Shown: positions 18,621 through 28,130, numbered from the stretch's first letter. The stretch: DNA of 64,000 bases from Sulfurirhabdus autotrophica (GCF_004346685.1 NZ_SMCO01000010.1:1-64000); one strand, 5' to 3'. Program-made: numbers and translations. The notes: generated by a model not told the origin, from the letters alone.

Positions 18621-19325
18621 ATGAGCAAGAGAGTCGCCATTGTTGAAGACGAACCCGCCATACGTGAAAACTACGCGGATGCGCTCAGAAAATACGGTTA
18701 TGAAGTCAGTGCCTATGCGTCTCGGCAGGAAGCATTTGATGCCCTGAAAGTCAGGTTGCCTGATCTGGCGATTATCGACATAGGGCTGGGCGATGAAATG
18801 GATGGTGGCTTTACATTATGCAGAGATTTGCGGTCGCTTTCCGCTACATTGCCGATCATGTTTTTGACCGCCCGTGATAGTGATTTTGATACGGTATCGG
18901 GGCTTCGGATGGGAGCGGATGACTACTTGACCAAAGATATCAGCCTGCCGCACTTGCTCGCGCGAATTGCCGCCCTGTTTCGGCGAACGGAAGCAATGCG
19001 CGTGACCACGGACGCAGAAGATATTCTGGAACGGGGGCATCTCACTCTGGATTTGAAACGAATGGTTGCTACCTGGTCAGGAATGCCGGTGGCGCTGACA
19101 CTCACGGAATTCTGGATGCTGCATGCCCTGGCAAAATTTCCAGGCCACGTGAAGGACCGGGATCAGTTGATGTCAGAAGCTAAAGTGGTGGTAGACGACA
19201 GTACCATTACGTCGCATATCAAGCGTATCCGTAGAAAGTTTATAGCGGTTGATCCATCATTTAATTGCATCGATACAGTTTATGGAATGGGCTATCGGTG
19301 GAATATGAGCGACGTTTCCACATGA
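18621..19325 (+). CDS. pdsR: Response regulator of the dedicated sortase system
   Basis: OmpR-type DNA-binding regulator of 234 residues. The receiver domain has the acidic pocket (VEDEP) and phospho-acceptor Asp in IIDIGLGDEMDGG, with FLTARD and LTKDIS as switch residues. The C-terminal winged helix runs from about residue 130 (GHLTLDLKRMVATW) to DTVYGMGYRW. Family assignment follows its position: divergent from the sortase-target operon and overlapping a cognate kinase, as in TIGRFAM-defined proteobacterial dedicated sortase systems. It probably controls the sortase operon across the shared 236-base intergenic region. Confidence 0.88.
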   Translation: MSKRVAIVEDEPAIRENYADALRKYGYEVSAYASRQEAFDALKVRLPDLAIIDIGLGDEMDGGFTLCRDLRSLSATLPIMFLTARDSDFDTVSGLRMGADDYLTKDISLPHLLARIAALFRRTEAMRVTTDAEDILERGHLTLDLKRMVATWSGMPVALTLTEFWMLHALAKFPGHVKDRDQLMSEAKVVVDDSTITSHIKRIRRKFIAVDPSFNCIDTVYGMGYRWNMSDVST

Positions 19326-21532
19326 ATTTTCCTTTCTCCATTAGTATCCGAACTAAGCTGCTGCTTATTTCTTCGGTGCTGCTGGCTATCCCCTGGCTGG
19401 GGTATCAATACGTTGGAGAGATGGAGAAATTTTTACGTGCAGGGCAAGAAAGCACGTTAGTGGGTACAGCACGCGCGGTGGCGACTGCCCTGCATAATCG
19501 GCCAAAACTGTTCGATGGGCAAGCTGTGGGCAAGGGGGGGGCGAATAATGCGCGGGATTTATATATTCGTTCTTTAGCGAATACCATCACGGTGGATGGT
19601 TTGGCACTAGATTGGCCAAATGTGGCGGACGATATACGGGTGTATGGACCAGAAAGCGTGGTGCAAGAGCCAAATCCGAATAGCGCGCCATTAGTGTCTT
19701 TCAAATTACGGGTCGGCCAACAGGATGATGCACTCTTTGCCTTGATTGAAGTCACGGATCCCCATGTGGTTTACCGATTGCCTCGCAGTAACAGTGTTGC
19801 AAATTCGGATTATGTGGAAATCGCGCTGGTATCTCCAAGCGGGGAGTTTAATCGCTACACAATCAGTCCTACGGCACCGGGTTGGTTTACTGCCAACCTG
19901 ATGTCCACTGGCCAGACAGATATGATGATGCGGCCGGATAGCCGGATCAAGGGTAAATGGATTGATACTCCGCAAGGCTATTCGATTGAACTGAAAATGC
20001 CGCTTTCAATGGTTGGTGCCAAGCTTGCCTTTGCCGTTGCAAATGTTGACGATCCGGACATTGACGGGAATGTATCGGTTGTCGGCACTTCGGGAGTCGG
20101 GACACCAGAAGAACTCGGCGCGGCACTGGTGCCGGCGGCGGACATCGATCAGATCATTAGCGGTCTTGGGCGTACTACTTCCCGTATCTGGATTATTGAT
20201 CGTCACCAGCGAGTATTGGCCCATGCTGGCTCGTTACGGCCCGAAAATACCCAATTGCTCAACCCTGTTCTTCCTCTAAATACTCAACAGCACTGGGGCT
20301 GGGCAGCCATTAAAGACCGATATCTGCGGCCGGTGTATACCTTTATTCTCAATCAGCCTACTGATAATTTTCAGGATGATCTTAAAGCGGCCTCCCAACT
20401 GCAAGGGACAGAAATAGATCGGGCGCTGAGTGGAATTCCTGCAACACGCCGGCGATCCACGCCGGATTCGCGTGCGGTGATACTTTCTGCGGCATACCCT
20501 GTATGGTCTAAAGATCACGTGATAGGGGCCGTGGTCGTGGAGGAAACAACCAATGCGATCGTAACAATCAAGAATCAGGCTTTTGAAAGACTGTTTACAG
20601 TTATTCTGGGGGTGTTCCTGTTTGGTTCTCTGGCACTGTTCCTCTTCGCATCGCGCGTTTCTTCCCGCATCCGTCGATTACGCAATGAAGCTGAACAATC
20701 CATTGATTCAAGCGGACGTGTACGGGGCATCATTGCTGGTACCCATGCGGGAGACGAAATAGGAGATTTGTCACGGAGTTTTTCCAGTGTTTTGGAAAGG
20801 CTATCCCAGTACAACAGTTACCTTGAGAGTATGGCCAGCAGGTTGTCACACGAAATACGCACGCCTGTGGCCGTGGTGCGCTCGTCACTGGATAACCTGG
20901 CCATGGAAGCCCTGCCTGATGAGGCAAAGGTTTACATGGGGCGTGCCCAGGAGGGCTTGGCCCGACTCAATGCTATTTTAACCAGAATGAGCGAAGCAAC
21001 GCGGCTGGAACAGGTATTACAACAATCCGAGCAGGAGCAGTTTGATCTGGCAAAGGTGGTTACCGGATGCGCAGAAGGATACAAAGCCGCCTACCCCCGG
21101 CACACTTTTGTGGTGCGTGTTCCTGCATGGCCCATGGTAGTGCATGGCGTGCCAGACCTGATTGCGCAGATGCTGGATAAACTGGTATCCAATGCAGCAG
21201 ATTTCAGTACTGAAGGAACGAATATCGAGATTTGGCTGGCCGAAGACCGAAACTGGGCAGCGCTGAGGGTGTTGAATGAAGGGCCTGCTCTCCCCACTGA
21301 AATGGCAGGTCAATTGTTCGAATCGATGATTTCAATCCGTCCCCGTAAAGAGAGTCAGGCGCCGCATCTTGGCCTGGGGCTTTACATTGTGCGCCTGATT
21401 TCAGAATTCCATCATGGTCAAGCCAGTATTGCCAACAGGCATGATAAACAAGGCGTTGTTGCGCAAATTATGCTGCCGTTAGATAGTCAATTACCTCCGG
21501 TTGTAACGGGTGCAGCAGAGAACAAAGCGTAA
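19322..21532 (+). CDS. pdsS: Sensor histidine kinase of the dedicated sortase system
   Basis: A 736-residue kinase. ATG 19322 overlaps the regulator stop as ATGA; an upstream in-frame ATG at 19265 lies inside the regulator and is not used here. After one membrane helix (TKLLLISSVLLAIPWLGYQ), a large periplasmic region of about 400 residues contains a part resembling a CBM9-like carbohydrate-binding sandwich (TVDGLALDWP, ALFALIEVTDPHV, SDYVEIALVSPSG). A second membrane helix (FTVILGVFLFGSLALFLFA) leads to a HAMP-like region, the phospho-acceptor SRLSHEIRTPVAVV, and the ATP-binding lid PHLGLGLYIVRLI. It should sense an envelope or polysaccharide cue and phosphorylate PdsR. Confidence 0.9.
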   Translation: MNFPFSISIRTKLLLISSVLLAIPWLGYQYVGEMEKFLRAGQESTLVGTARAVATALHNRPKLFDGQAVGKGGANNARDLYIRSLANTITVDGLALDWPNVADDIRVYGPESVVQEPNPNSAPLVSFKLRVGQQDDALFALIEVTDPHVVYRLPRSNSVANSDYVEIALVSPSGEFNRYTISPTAPGWFTANLMSTGQTDMMMRPDSRIKGKWIDTPQGYSIELKMPLSMVGAKLAFAVANVDDPDIDGNVSVVGTSGVGTPEELGAALVPAADIDQIISGLGRTTSRIWIIDRHQRVLAHAGSLRPENTQLLNPVLPLNTQQHWGWAAIKDRYLRPVYTFILNQPTDNFQDDLKAASQLQGTEIDRALSGIPATRRRSTPDSRAVILSAAYPVWSKDHVIGAVVVEETTNAIVTIKNQAFERLFTVILGVFLFGSLALFLFASRVSSRIRRLRNEAEQSIDSSGRVRGIIAGTHAGDEIGDLSRSFSSVLERLSQYNSYLESMASRLSHEIRTPVAVVRSSLDNLAMEALPDEAKVYMGRAQEGLARLNAILTRMSEATRLEQVLQQSEQEQFDLAKVVTGCAEGYKAAYPRHTFVVRVPAWPMVVHGVPDLIAQMLDKLVSNAADFSTEGTNIEIWLAEDRNWAALRVLNEGPALPTEMAGQLFESMISIRPRKESQAPHLGLGLYIVRLISEFHHGQASIANRHDKQGVVAQIMLPLDSQLPPVVTGAAENKA

Positions 21533-21882
21533 ATACTCAGGGTTAATGTTGCAATTCATCTTGGTCTTACTTGAATAGGTTAATTTTTGACCCGGATTTT
21601 GAGAAGTGCCTCTTCATTTTAGTTGATATTTTCTTATATATATCGCCATTCCAATATCTGTAAATTTAATTTGTCGGTAAATTTTACATATAAATTTAGT
21701 AAAGAAATCCTGTTTCATTAACAGTTGCTACGTAACCGTATGAAAATATAAGGAAACCATTATTTGTATTGAAATGAAAATCATTAATGTATGAAAACTT
21801 TATGTCGAATAAATTTACATTGTTACATTTTTGTTGAATATTTATTTCTATAATAATTTGTTTTTATTAGTATAAATATATA

Positions 21883-21898
21883 TGGCATAAAAATTGCT
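21883..21898 (+). promoter_or_regulatory. Sigma-54 (-24/-12) promoter of the PEP-CTERM gene
   Basis: tggcataaaaattgct has GG and GC at exactly the sigma-54 spacing (ten bases between the dinucleotides) and close agreement with the TGGCAC-N5-TTGCW consensus. Transcription would begin near 21909, about 80 bases before the gene. The surrounding 21533-21988 is very AT-rich, holds no gene, and could contain activator sites. PEP-CTERM genes in related bacteria are commonly RpoN/PrsR-dependent. Confidence 0.7.
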
Positions 21899-21988
21899 TT
21901 ATATGGGTCAGAATGCGTGCAATAAATTACACAGTGTTTTGTTTGTGCATGCCATTCAGAAATCAATATATTAATGGGAATAACAATA

Positions 21989-22459
21989 ATGAAATTGCAG
22001 TTAACACTGTTAGCCGCTGTAATGGCCGCCATCAGCACCTTCAGCGCGCAGGCTTCTTTTGTGAATAGCGATAAAGGCCTGGAAAAAGCAAGTCTTCACG
22101 CAAATGTGAATGGCCAGTTTTCCTGGGATGTGCGGGACGAAAAGCGTAACGATAAAAGCATCAAAAACTTGAGTGAGCACGACTCAAAAAGCAAGTCGAA
22201 GGTTGGTCAGAGTTTGAGCGAACAATTCGCAAAAAACACGGGCAAGTCTGGAGATGACAAGGATGACGATCGGGATGAAAAAGCGGGATCTGATTTTTTT
22301 GGACATCTGTCACACTCGCATCTTCCTTCAGGTATTGGGACGCAAGTGACACTTACTCCTTCAGGTGCAAATGTAACCCCTGTTCCGTTGCCAGCTGCAG
22401 TATGGTTATTGGGCGCGGGTTTGGTTGGGCTGGTTGGGGTAGCAAGACGTAAAGCATAA
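21989..22459 (+). CDS. Small charged PEP-CTERM (VPLPA-type) secreted protein
   Basis: A 156-residue exported protein. The ATG at 21989 is preferred over 21974 because it has a ggga ribosome site and begins a clean signal peptide (MKLQLTLLAAVMAAISTFSA). The mature part is short, low-complexity and strongly charged (EHDSKSKSKVGQ, GDDKDDDRDEKAG), with several His and Ser. The C-terminus is a VPLPA-CTERM sorting signal: VPLPAAVWLLGAGLVGLVG then ARRKA, processed by an exosortase in known systems. No exosortase gene is in this window. Transcribed from a sigma-54-type promoter. Its function is unknown; an extracellular matrix role is the family expectation. Confidence 0.8.
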   Translation: MKLQLTLLAAVMAAISTFSAQASFVNSDKGLEKASLHANVNGQFSWDVRDEKRNDKSIKNLSEHDSKSKSKVGQSLSEQFAKNTGKSGDDKDDDRDEKAGSDFFGHLSHSHLPSGIGTQVTLTPSGANVTPVPLPAAVWLLGAGLVGLVGVARRKA

Positions 22460-22481
22460 TATTGCAATTGTTATGGTTGAT

Positions 22482-22526
22482 AACATTGAGGCTGCTGGCT
22501 TTACTTAAGCCAGCAGCCTCAATGTT
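22482..22526. terminator. Bidirectional intrinsic terminator
   Basis: A perfect 19-base stem (22482-22500 with 22508-22526) around the loop ttactta, with a short T run following on the plus strand. It sits between the convergent PEP-CTERM gene (plus) and metF (minus) and can serve both. Confidence 0.8.
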
Positions 22527-22581
22527 TTGCGGGTAGCAACTCTACTGACTACAAACGGGTAGTCCGTTGTTTTTGAACGTT

Positions 22582-23430
22582 TTATAGCCCAAGCCTTTGC
22601 CAAACAGTAGAGGTAGGACCAGCCTGGTTCAGCGTGTAAAAATGCAATCCAGACGCACCGTTTTGCAATAACCGATCACACAAGTTCGTAATGACATCCA
22701 GTCCGAAAGCACGAATGGAAGGTAAATCGTCCCCATATCCTTCCAGTTTCTTTCTGATCCAGCGTGGAATTTCTGAGCCGCAGGCATCAGAAAAGCGCGC
22801 CAGTTGTACGTAATTAGTGATGGGCATAATGCCCGGCACGATAGGAATATCAATACCCATCGCAGTGCACTCATCCACGAAGTTAAAGTAAGCATCCGCA
22901 TTAAAAAAATATTGGGTAATGGCGGCATTGGCGCCGGCCTCTACCTTGCGCTTGAAATTAAGCAGATCATCTTTGGCCGAACGTGCCTGTGGATGGTATT
23001 CCGGATAGGCTGCAACTTCCAGCTGAAAATAATCGCCCGTTTCTGCACGAATGAATTCAATCAATTCATTGGCATAACGAAATGCACCCGGGTCAGCCAT
23101 GCCTGAAGGTAAATCACCACGGAGCGCTACAATGTGGCGAATACCGTGGGATTTGTATTCATTTAAAATGGCGCGAATATTATCCTGCGTAGAGCCAATG
23201 CAGGAAAGATGTGGCGCAGCATCGAATCCTTCTGACTGGATTTCAACGACAGTATCTAACGTATGGTCGCGCGTAGAACCACCTGCACCGAACGTAACGG
23301 AAAAGAATTTTGGTTTAAGTTGGGCCAGTTGCTGACGGGTTGCTCGAAGTTTTTCCCTGCCTTCGGGGGTCTTGGGTGGGAAAAACTCAAAGCTGAACGT
23401 GCGCGGATGGCCTTTGTTTTTTGAAGTCAT
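22582..23430 (-). CDS. metF: Methylenetetrahydrofolate reductase
   Basis: FAD-dependent reduction of 5,10-methylene- to 5-methyl-tetrahydrofolate, supplying methyl groups for methionine. The barrel protein is full length at 282 residues from ATG 23430, which has a ggtga site; an ATG two codons earlier is possible. Seen: SFEFFPPKTPEG with the catalytic Glu, FSVTFGAGGSTRD, HLSCIG, LRGDLP, AAITQYFF and PGIMPI. It follows ahcY on the same strand by 123 bases, completing a methyl-cycle cluster with metK. A 7-base-stem hairpin (attgcac/gtgcaat, 23488-23507) sits between ahcY and metF. Confidence 0.95.
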   Translation of the reverse strand: MTSKNKGHPRTFSFEFFPPKTPEGREKLRATRQQLAQLKPKFFSVTFGAGGSTRDHTLDTVVEIQSEGFDAAPHLSCIGSTQDNIRAILNEYKSHGIRHIVALRGDLPSGMADPGAFRYANELIEFIRAETGDYFQLEVAAYPEYHPQARSAKDDLLNFKRKVEAGANAAITQYFFNADAYFNFVDECTAMGIDIPIVPGIMPITNYVQLARFSDACGSEIPRWIRKKLEGYGDDLPSIRAFGLDVITNLCDRLLQNGASGLHFYTLNQAGPTSTVWQRLGL

Positions 23431-23553
23431 AATCATTCACCGCAGAAGTGGCGGATACGGAGCAGCAACTATCACAGATTAGAAATCATTGCACTGGGGT
23501 GTGCAATCTCTGAATCTGCTTCATGTTTGCTGCCGCATCCGCGATTAGATCAA

Positions 23554-24963
23554 TTAATAACGGTAATGCGCTGGCTTGTACGGGCCGTTTTGGGGCACGC
23601 TGATATAGGCAGCCTGCTCTGGCGTGAGTTCGGTTAAATGCACACCGATCTTCTTCAGATGCAAACGCGCTACTTTTTCGTCCAGATGTTTAGGTAATAC
23701 ATACACCTTGTTCTCATAATCCTGAGGGTGGTTGTATAACTCAATCTGCGCAATAGTCTGGTTGCTGAAAGAAGCCGACATCACGAAAGAAGGATGACCG
23801 GTAGCGCAGCCTAGATTCACTAGCCGACCTTTGGCCAATACGATGATTTTCTTGCCATCAGGGAAAGTAACGTGATCCACTTGTGGCTTGATTTCGTCCC
23901 ATTCGTATTTTTCAATGGAAGCAATTTCAATTTCGGAGTCAAAGTGGCCAATGTTGCAAATGATGGACTCGTGCTTCATCTTGACCATATGGTCATGGTT
24001 GATGACGCCCAGGTTGCCGGTAGCGGTAACGAAAATATCCCCTTTGTCACAGATTTCATCCATGGTTACAACGCGATAACCTTCCATAGCAGCTTGCAAA
24101 GCGCAAATTGGATCAATTTCAGTCACGCAAACTGTCGCACCCATTCCACGGAAAGCTTGTGCGCAACCTTTACCTACATCCCCATAACCCAGTACTACGC
24201 AAATTTTACCGGCGATCATCACGTCAGTCGCGCGCTTGATACCATCCAGCAGCGATTCACGGCAGCCGTATAAATTGTCGAATTTGGACTTGGTAACAGA
24301 ATCATTCACGTTCATTGCCGGGAATTTCAGGTGGCCTTCTTCAGCCATCTGGTACAGACGATGTACGCCGGTGGTGGTTTCTTCAGTCACTCCCTTGATG
24401 TGGCCAATGCGAGCAGAATACCAGCCTGGCTGGGTCGCCAGACGGTTCTTGATGGCAGCATAAAGCACCCGTTCTTCTTCATTGGTTGGCTTGGAGATAA
24501 CAGACGCATCGGTTTCTGCACGCACACCAAGGTGTAGCAGTAGGGTGGCATCGCCACCGTCGTCCAGAATCATGTTCGCGAATTGCCCGTTTGGCCATTC
24601 GAAAATGTTGTGGGTATATTCCCAATACTCTTCCAGTGACTCACCTTTGTAGGCGAATACCGGTGTGTTGGTGGCAGCAATGGCAGCGGCTGCATGGTCT
24701 TGAGTGGAGTAAATGTTGCAGGAAGCCCAGCGCACTTCTGCACCCAAAACTTGCAGGGTTTCAATCAATGCGGCAGTCTGGATGGTCATGTGAAGCGAAC
24801 CGGCAATCAGCGCGCCTTTGAGCGGCTTTGTGGTGCCGAATTCCTCACGCAAAGCCATCAGGCCAGGCATTTCGGTTTCTGCAATCTGAATTTCTTTACG
24901 ACCCCAAGGGGCTAAAGACATATCGGCGACTTTACAGTCGGTGAAGTTGGTGACAGCGTTCAT
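23554..24963 (-). CDS. ahcY: Adenosylhomocysteinase
   Basis: NAD-dependent hydrolysis of S-adenosylhomocysteine to adenosine and homocysteine, removing the product inhibitor of methyltransferases. The start is ATG 24963, preceded by aggag; the frame remains open farther upstream but without a ribosome site. The 469-residue protein shows [42 protein letters not shown], the NAD loop [14 protein letters not shown] and the C-terminal YKPAHYRY. The leader contains an SAH riboswitch. Together with metK upstream and metF downstream it forms the activated methyl cycle. Confidence 0.96.
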   Translation of the reverse strand: MNAVTNFTDCKVADMSLAPWGRKEIQIAETEMPGLMALREEFGTTKPLKGALIAGSLHMTIQTAALIETLQVLGAEVRWASCNIYSTQDHAAAAIAATNTPVFAYKGESLEEYWEYTHNIFEWPNGQFANMILDDGGDATLLLHLGVRAETDASVISKPTNEEERVLYAAIKNRLATQPGWYSARIGHIKGVTEETTTGVHRLYQMAEEGHLKFPAMNVNDSVTKSKFDNLYGCRESLLDGIKRATDVMIAGKICVVLGYGDVGKGCAQAFRGMGATVCVTEIDPICALQAAMEGYRVVTMDEICDKGDIFVTATGNLGVINHDHMVKMKHESIICNIGHFDSEIEIASIEKYEWDEIKPQVDHVTFPDGKKIIVLAKGRLVNLGCATGHPSFVMSASFSNQTIAQIELYNHPQDYENKVYVLPKHLDEKVARLHLKKIGVHLTELTPEQAAYISVPQNGPYKPAHYRY

Positions 24964-25014
24964 ATACGTTCTCCTGAATAGAACAAAGAACGAGCGCCGT
25001 TGAAACAAAAACCC

Positions 25015-25068
25015 TCACACGCCGAGCCTGGCAGGCAAATAGCCTGCTGCAGCGCTCCTCAGCGTGGC
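25015..25068 (-). promoter_or_regulatory. SAH riboswitch in the ahcY leader
   Basis: Read on the minus strand the leader contains ctgaggagcgctgcagc, a short hairpin (gcaggc/gcctgc), then gccaggctcggcgtg. These match the conserved core of the S-adenosylhomocysteine riboswitch (GAGGAGCGCUGC ... GCCAGGCUCG), and outer bases cacgc/gcgtg pair to close P1. It lies between the metK stop and ahcY, about 50-100 bases before the ahcY start. Known SAH riboswitches switch ahcY on when SAH accumulates. Confidence 0.88.
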
Positions 25069-25078
25069 GGAAAAATGA

Positions 25079-26242
25079 CTAGATGCCTGCGTCCGCGCGC
25101 AATGCTTCAGCTTTATCGGTTGCTTCCCAGGTAAATTCCGGCTCATCACGACCAAAGTGGCCATAGGTAGCAGTCCGTGTGTAAATCGGGCGAAGCAGGT
25201 TAAGACTTTGCACAATCCCTTTTGGACGCAAATCAAAATGCGCTTCAATCAGTGCAACGATTTTTTCGTCAGTGATTTTACCGGTACCAAAGGTATTAAC
25301 CATCATGCTGACCGGTTTTGCAACACCGATGGCATAGGCAATTTGCACCTGGCATTTGCTGGCGATACCGGCAGCAACGATATTTTTTGCTACATAGCGA
25401 CCGGCATAGGCCGCAGAGCGGTCAACCTTGGAAGGGTCTTTACCGGAGAAAGCACCACCACCATGAGGCGCAGCGCCGCCATAGGTATCCACAATGATTT
25501 TGCGGCCGGTCAAACCGGCATCGCCCATTGGGCCGCCAATCACGAAGCGTCCGGTTGGGTTTACCAGAAACCGGGTGTCACCATTCAACAGATGCGCAGG
25601 AATGGCCGGTTTGATGATTTCTTCAATCACCGCTTCGGTCAGCATGGCGTGAGAAATTTCAGGGTTATGCTGAGTGGAAAGCACAACGGTTTCTATATGT
25701 TGTGGCTTGTCATCTACATAGCGGATGGTAACCTGAGATTTTGCATCTGGGCGTAACCATGGCAAACGGCCATCTTTACGCAACTCTGCCTGGCGTTCCA
25801 TCAAACGGTGCGCGTAATAAATGGGCATAGGCATAAGCGAAGGGGTTTCATCGCAGGCATAGCCAAACATCAGGCCCTGATCACCGGCACCCTGATCCAG
25901 AAACATGCCTTCGCCTTCATTGACACCAATAGCGATATCTTGCGATTGTTTACCAAAAGTGGTGAGTACTGCGCAGGTGTGATAATCAAAGCCGATTTCT
26001 GAACTGTCGTAACCAATGCGTTTGACGGTGTCGCGTGCGACCTGATTGTAGTCAACCGTTGCGCCCGTGGTAATTTCACCCGCTACAACGACTAATCCCG
26101 TTGTCACCAATGTTTCACAAGCTACCCGTGAATGAGGGTCTTGCGTTAAGATAGCGTCCAATACAGCATCTGAAATCTGGTCGGCGACCTTGTCCGGGTG
26201 GCCTTCAGATACTGATTCAGAGGTAAACAGAAATTCTTTCAT
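25079..26242 (-). CDS. metK: S-adenosylmethionine synthetase
   Basis: Makes S-adenosylmethionine from methionine and ATP. Full length at 387 residues from ATG 26242. Seen: [20 protein letters not shown] at the N-terminus, the ATP motif [16 protein letters not shown], and the phosphate-loop motif [19 protein letters not shown]. It is first in the minus-strand methyl-cycle run; the stop codon lies just upstream of the riboswitch, so metK itself is outside riboswitch control while ahcY is inside it. Confidence 0.97.
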   Translation of the reverse strand: MKEFLFTSESVSEGHPDKVADQISDAVLDAILTQDPHSRVACETLVTTGLVVVAGEITTGATVDYNQVARDTVKRIGYDSSEIGFDYHTCAVLTTFGKQSQDIAIGVNEGEGMFLDQGAGDQGLMFGYACDETPSLMPMPIYYAHRLMERQAELRKDGRLPWLRPDAKSQVTIRYVDDKPQHIETVVLSTQHNPEISHAMLTEAVIEEIIKPAIPAHLLNGDTRFLVNPTGRFVIGGPMGDAGLTGRKIIVDTYGGAAPHGGGAFSGKDPSKVDRSAAYAGRYVAKNIVAAGIASKCQVQIAYAIGVAKPVSMMVNTFGTGKITDEKIVALIEAHFDLRPKGIVQSLNLLRPIYTRTATYGHFGRDEPEFTWEATDKAEALRADAGI

Positions 26243-26341
26243 AGCAGTTTTAGCTTATAAATTTTTGGTTTTAGAGGGTTTTGCCGTAGATGCAAAAACC
26301 ATTAGGGTATCAAATTTCTTTGGCATTATAAAGTAAAGTTC

Positions 26342-27202
26342 ATGACTGGTTTATTACGTTTAATTGCTTTATTGCCGCTTTGGCTGATTCATGCGGTGGG
26401 TGGCGCGATGGGGTGGGTGGTTTTTCATCTGTCGGGGCGCTATGCAGAACGTATGCAGGAAAACCTTAGGTTAAGCAGGGTCTTTAGTGATGAAAGAAAT
26501 TATAAAAAGTTGCTTAAACAGGTGATTTTAGAAACGGGCAAGGGCATTCTGGAACTATTGGTGGTCTGGTTGCGGCCCCACGATAAAGTGTTGGATTTGG
26601 TACGGGAATGCCAAGGTTGGTCACTGGTAGAAGCGGCTCAAGAAAAGGGAAAAGGGATTATTGTTCTGACCCCTCATCTGGGGTGTTATGAAATTGCGGG
26701 ACAGTATTTTGCTTCAAAACTTCCGATTACGGTGCTGTACCGACCTCCCCGTCAAAAGTGGCTGGAATCGTTGGTTGTATCGGGTCGAGAGAGAGGTATG
26801 CTGAAAGCTGTACCTGCTGATCTCAAAGGGGTGAAAGCGCTACTGGGAGCATTAAGGCGGGGTGAAGCGATTGGTATTTTGCCTGATCAAGTACCGAGTA
26901 GGGGGGATGGTGCATGGGTGAATTTTTTTGGACGACCGGCCTATACCATGACTTTAGTTGGTCAGTTGCAAAAAGCGACAGGTGCGACGGTTTTATTGTC
27001 GTTTTCTGAACGTTTATCGAAAGGCAAAGGGTATATTCTTCGATTTGAATCTTTGCCTGAAGCTTTTCCTGCGGATAAGGTTGAAGCAGCAGTTGCGCTG
27101 AATGCTGCTGTGGAAAACATGATTAAAGCCTGTCCGTCACAGTATTTATGGAGTTACAACCGTTACAAAGTGCCAAAAGGTGTTGAGGCACCACCGGTGT
27201 AA
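26342..27202 (+). CDS. Lipid A acyltransferase, LpxL/HtrB family (first copy)
   Basis: Inner-membrane enzyme transferring a secondary acyl chain to the lipid A precursor. The 286-residue protein begins with a hydrophobic anchor (LLRLIALLPLWLIHAVGG) and has the catalytic HX4E motif in LTPHLGCYEIAG, the substrate motif YRPPRQKWL, and DQVPSRGDG. It is divergent from metK and followed after 35 bases by a second family member. Whether it is the first or second acyltransferase of the pathway cannot be told by eye. Confidence 0.88.
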   Translation: MTGLLRLIALLPLWLIHAVGGAMGWVVFHLSGRYAERMQENLRLSRVFSDERNYKKLLKQVILETGKGILELLVVWLRPHDKVLDLVRECQGWSLVEAAQEKGKGIIVLTPHLGCYEIAGQYFASKLPITVLYRPPRQKWLESLVVSGRERGMLKAVPADLKGVKALLGALRRGEAIGILPDQVPSRGDGAWVNFFGRPAYTMTLVGQLQKATGATVLLSFSERLSKGKGYILRFESLPEAFPADKVEAAVALNAAVENMIKACPSQYLWSYNRYKVPKGVEAPPV

Positions 27203-27237
27203 GACTCAATTTCAGTCATTTTGCTCATTATTTTTTT

Positions 27238-28107
27238 ATGATTCGTTTAGGTTTGCTATTTGTCTGGCTGGTTCATTTTCTGCCGCTTTCGGTGATGGCC
27301 CCGATTGGACAGGGATTGGGCATGCTGCTTTATTGGCTAGGTTCGGAACGCCGACGGGTGGCACGTATCAATTTGCGCCTTTGTTTTCCAGATATGCCGG
27401 ACTCAGAGCGGGAAGCTTTGGTGCGTCGCCATTTTCGCGCCTTTGGTCGCAGCGTGTTGGAGAGGGGAATTTTGTGGTGGTCCAGCAAAGAGCGCATCCA
27501 GAAACTGGTGCGCATAGAAGGTATGGAACACTGGCTGGCCGTTAAAGACAGACCGGTTATCTGGCTGGCTCCCCATTTTGTTGGTCTGGATATGGGAGGG
27601 GTACGTTTAACCAGTGAGTTTCCGTTAGTGTCCATGTACTCCAATCAGAAAAACCCCGTTTTTAACAAAGTGCTTTACCGTTCCCGTACAAGGTTTGGTA
27701 CTACACGGCTGGCATCCCGTCAGGATGGTATACGACCCATTGTGAAAGGGCTAAAAGAGGGGTTGCCATTTTATTATTTGCCAGACATGGATTATGGGCC
27801 GCGGGATGCCGTTTTTGTTCCGTTCTTTGGTGTTCAGGCAGCGACAATTACTGGCCTTTCCCGACTTGCTAAAATGACCGGTGCGGCAGTTGTGCCTTGT
27901 GTAACCAAACAATTGTCTGGTGGAAAAGGGTATGTGATGAAATTTTACCCTGCGTGGGAAAATTTTCCGGGGGAGAACTTAGAACAGGATACGCGACGCA
28001 TGAATGCTTTTATTGAAGCGTGTGTGCGAGAAATGCCTGAACAGTATTTTTGGTTGCATAAACGCTTCAAAACAAGGCCTGAGGGTGAGGCCAGATTTTA
28101 TGGTTAA
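27238..28107 (+). CDS. Lipid A acyltransferase, LpxL/LpxM family (second copy)
   Basis: A 289-residue paralogue of the preceding gene, expected to add the other secondary acyl chain to lipid A. It has a hydrophobic N-terminus (FVWLVHFLPLSVMAPIGQGL), the motif NLRLCFPDM typical of the family, catalytic HX4D in LAPHFVGLDMGG, and YLPDMDYGPRDAVFVPFFG. The sequence is clearly diverged from the first copy, so this is not a recent duplication. Tandem lipid A acyltransferases next to metK and dapF are common in betaproteobacteria. Confidence 0.88.
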   Translation: MIRLGLLFVWLVHFLPLSVMAPIGQGLGMLLYWLGSERRRVARINLRLCFPDMPDSEREALVRRHFRAFGRSVLERGILWWSSKERIQKLVRIEGMEHWLAVKDRPVIWLAPHFVGLDMGGVRLTSEFPLVSMYSNQKNPVFNKVLYRSRTRFGTTRLASRQDGIRPIVKGLKEGLPFYYLPDMDYGPRDAVFVPFFGVQAATITGLSRLAKMTGAAVVPCVTKQLSGGKGYVMKFYPAWENFPGENLEQDTRRMNAFIEACVREMPEQYFWLHKRFKTRPEGEARFYG

Positions 28108-28130
28108 AGAGTTGGGGATAGGGTTGATTG

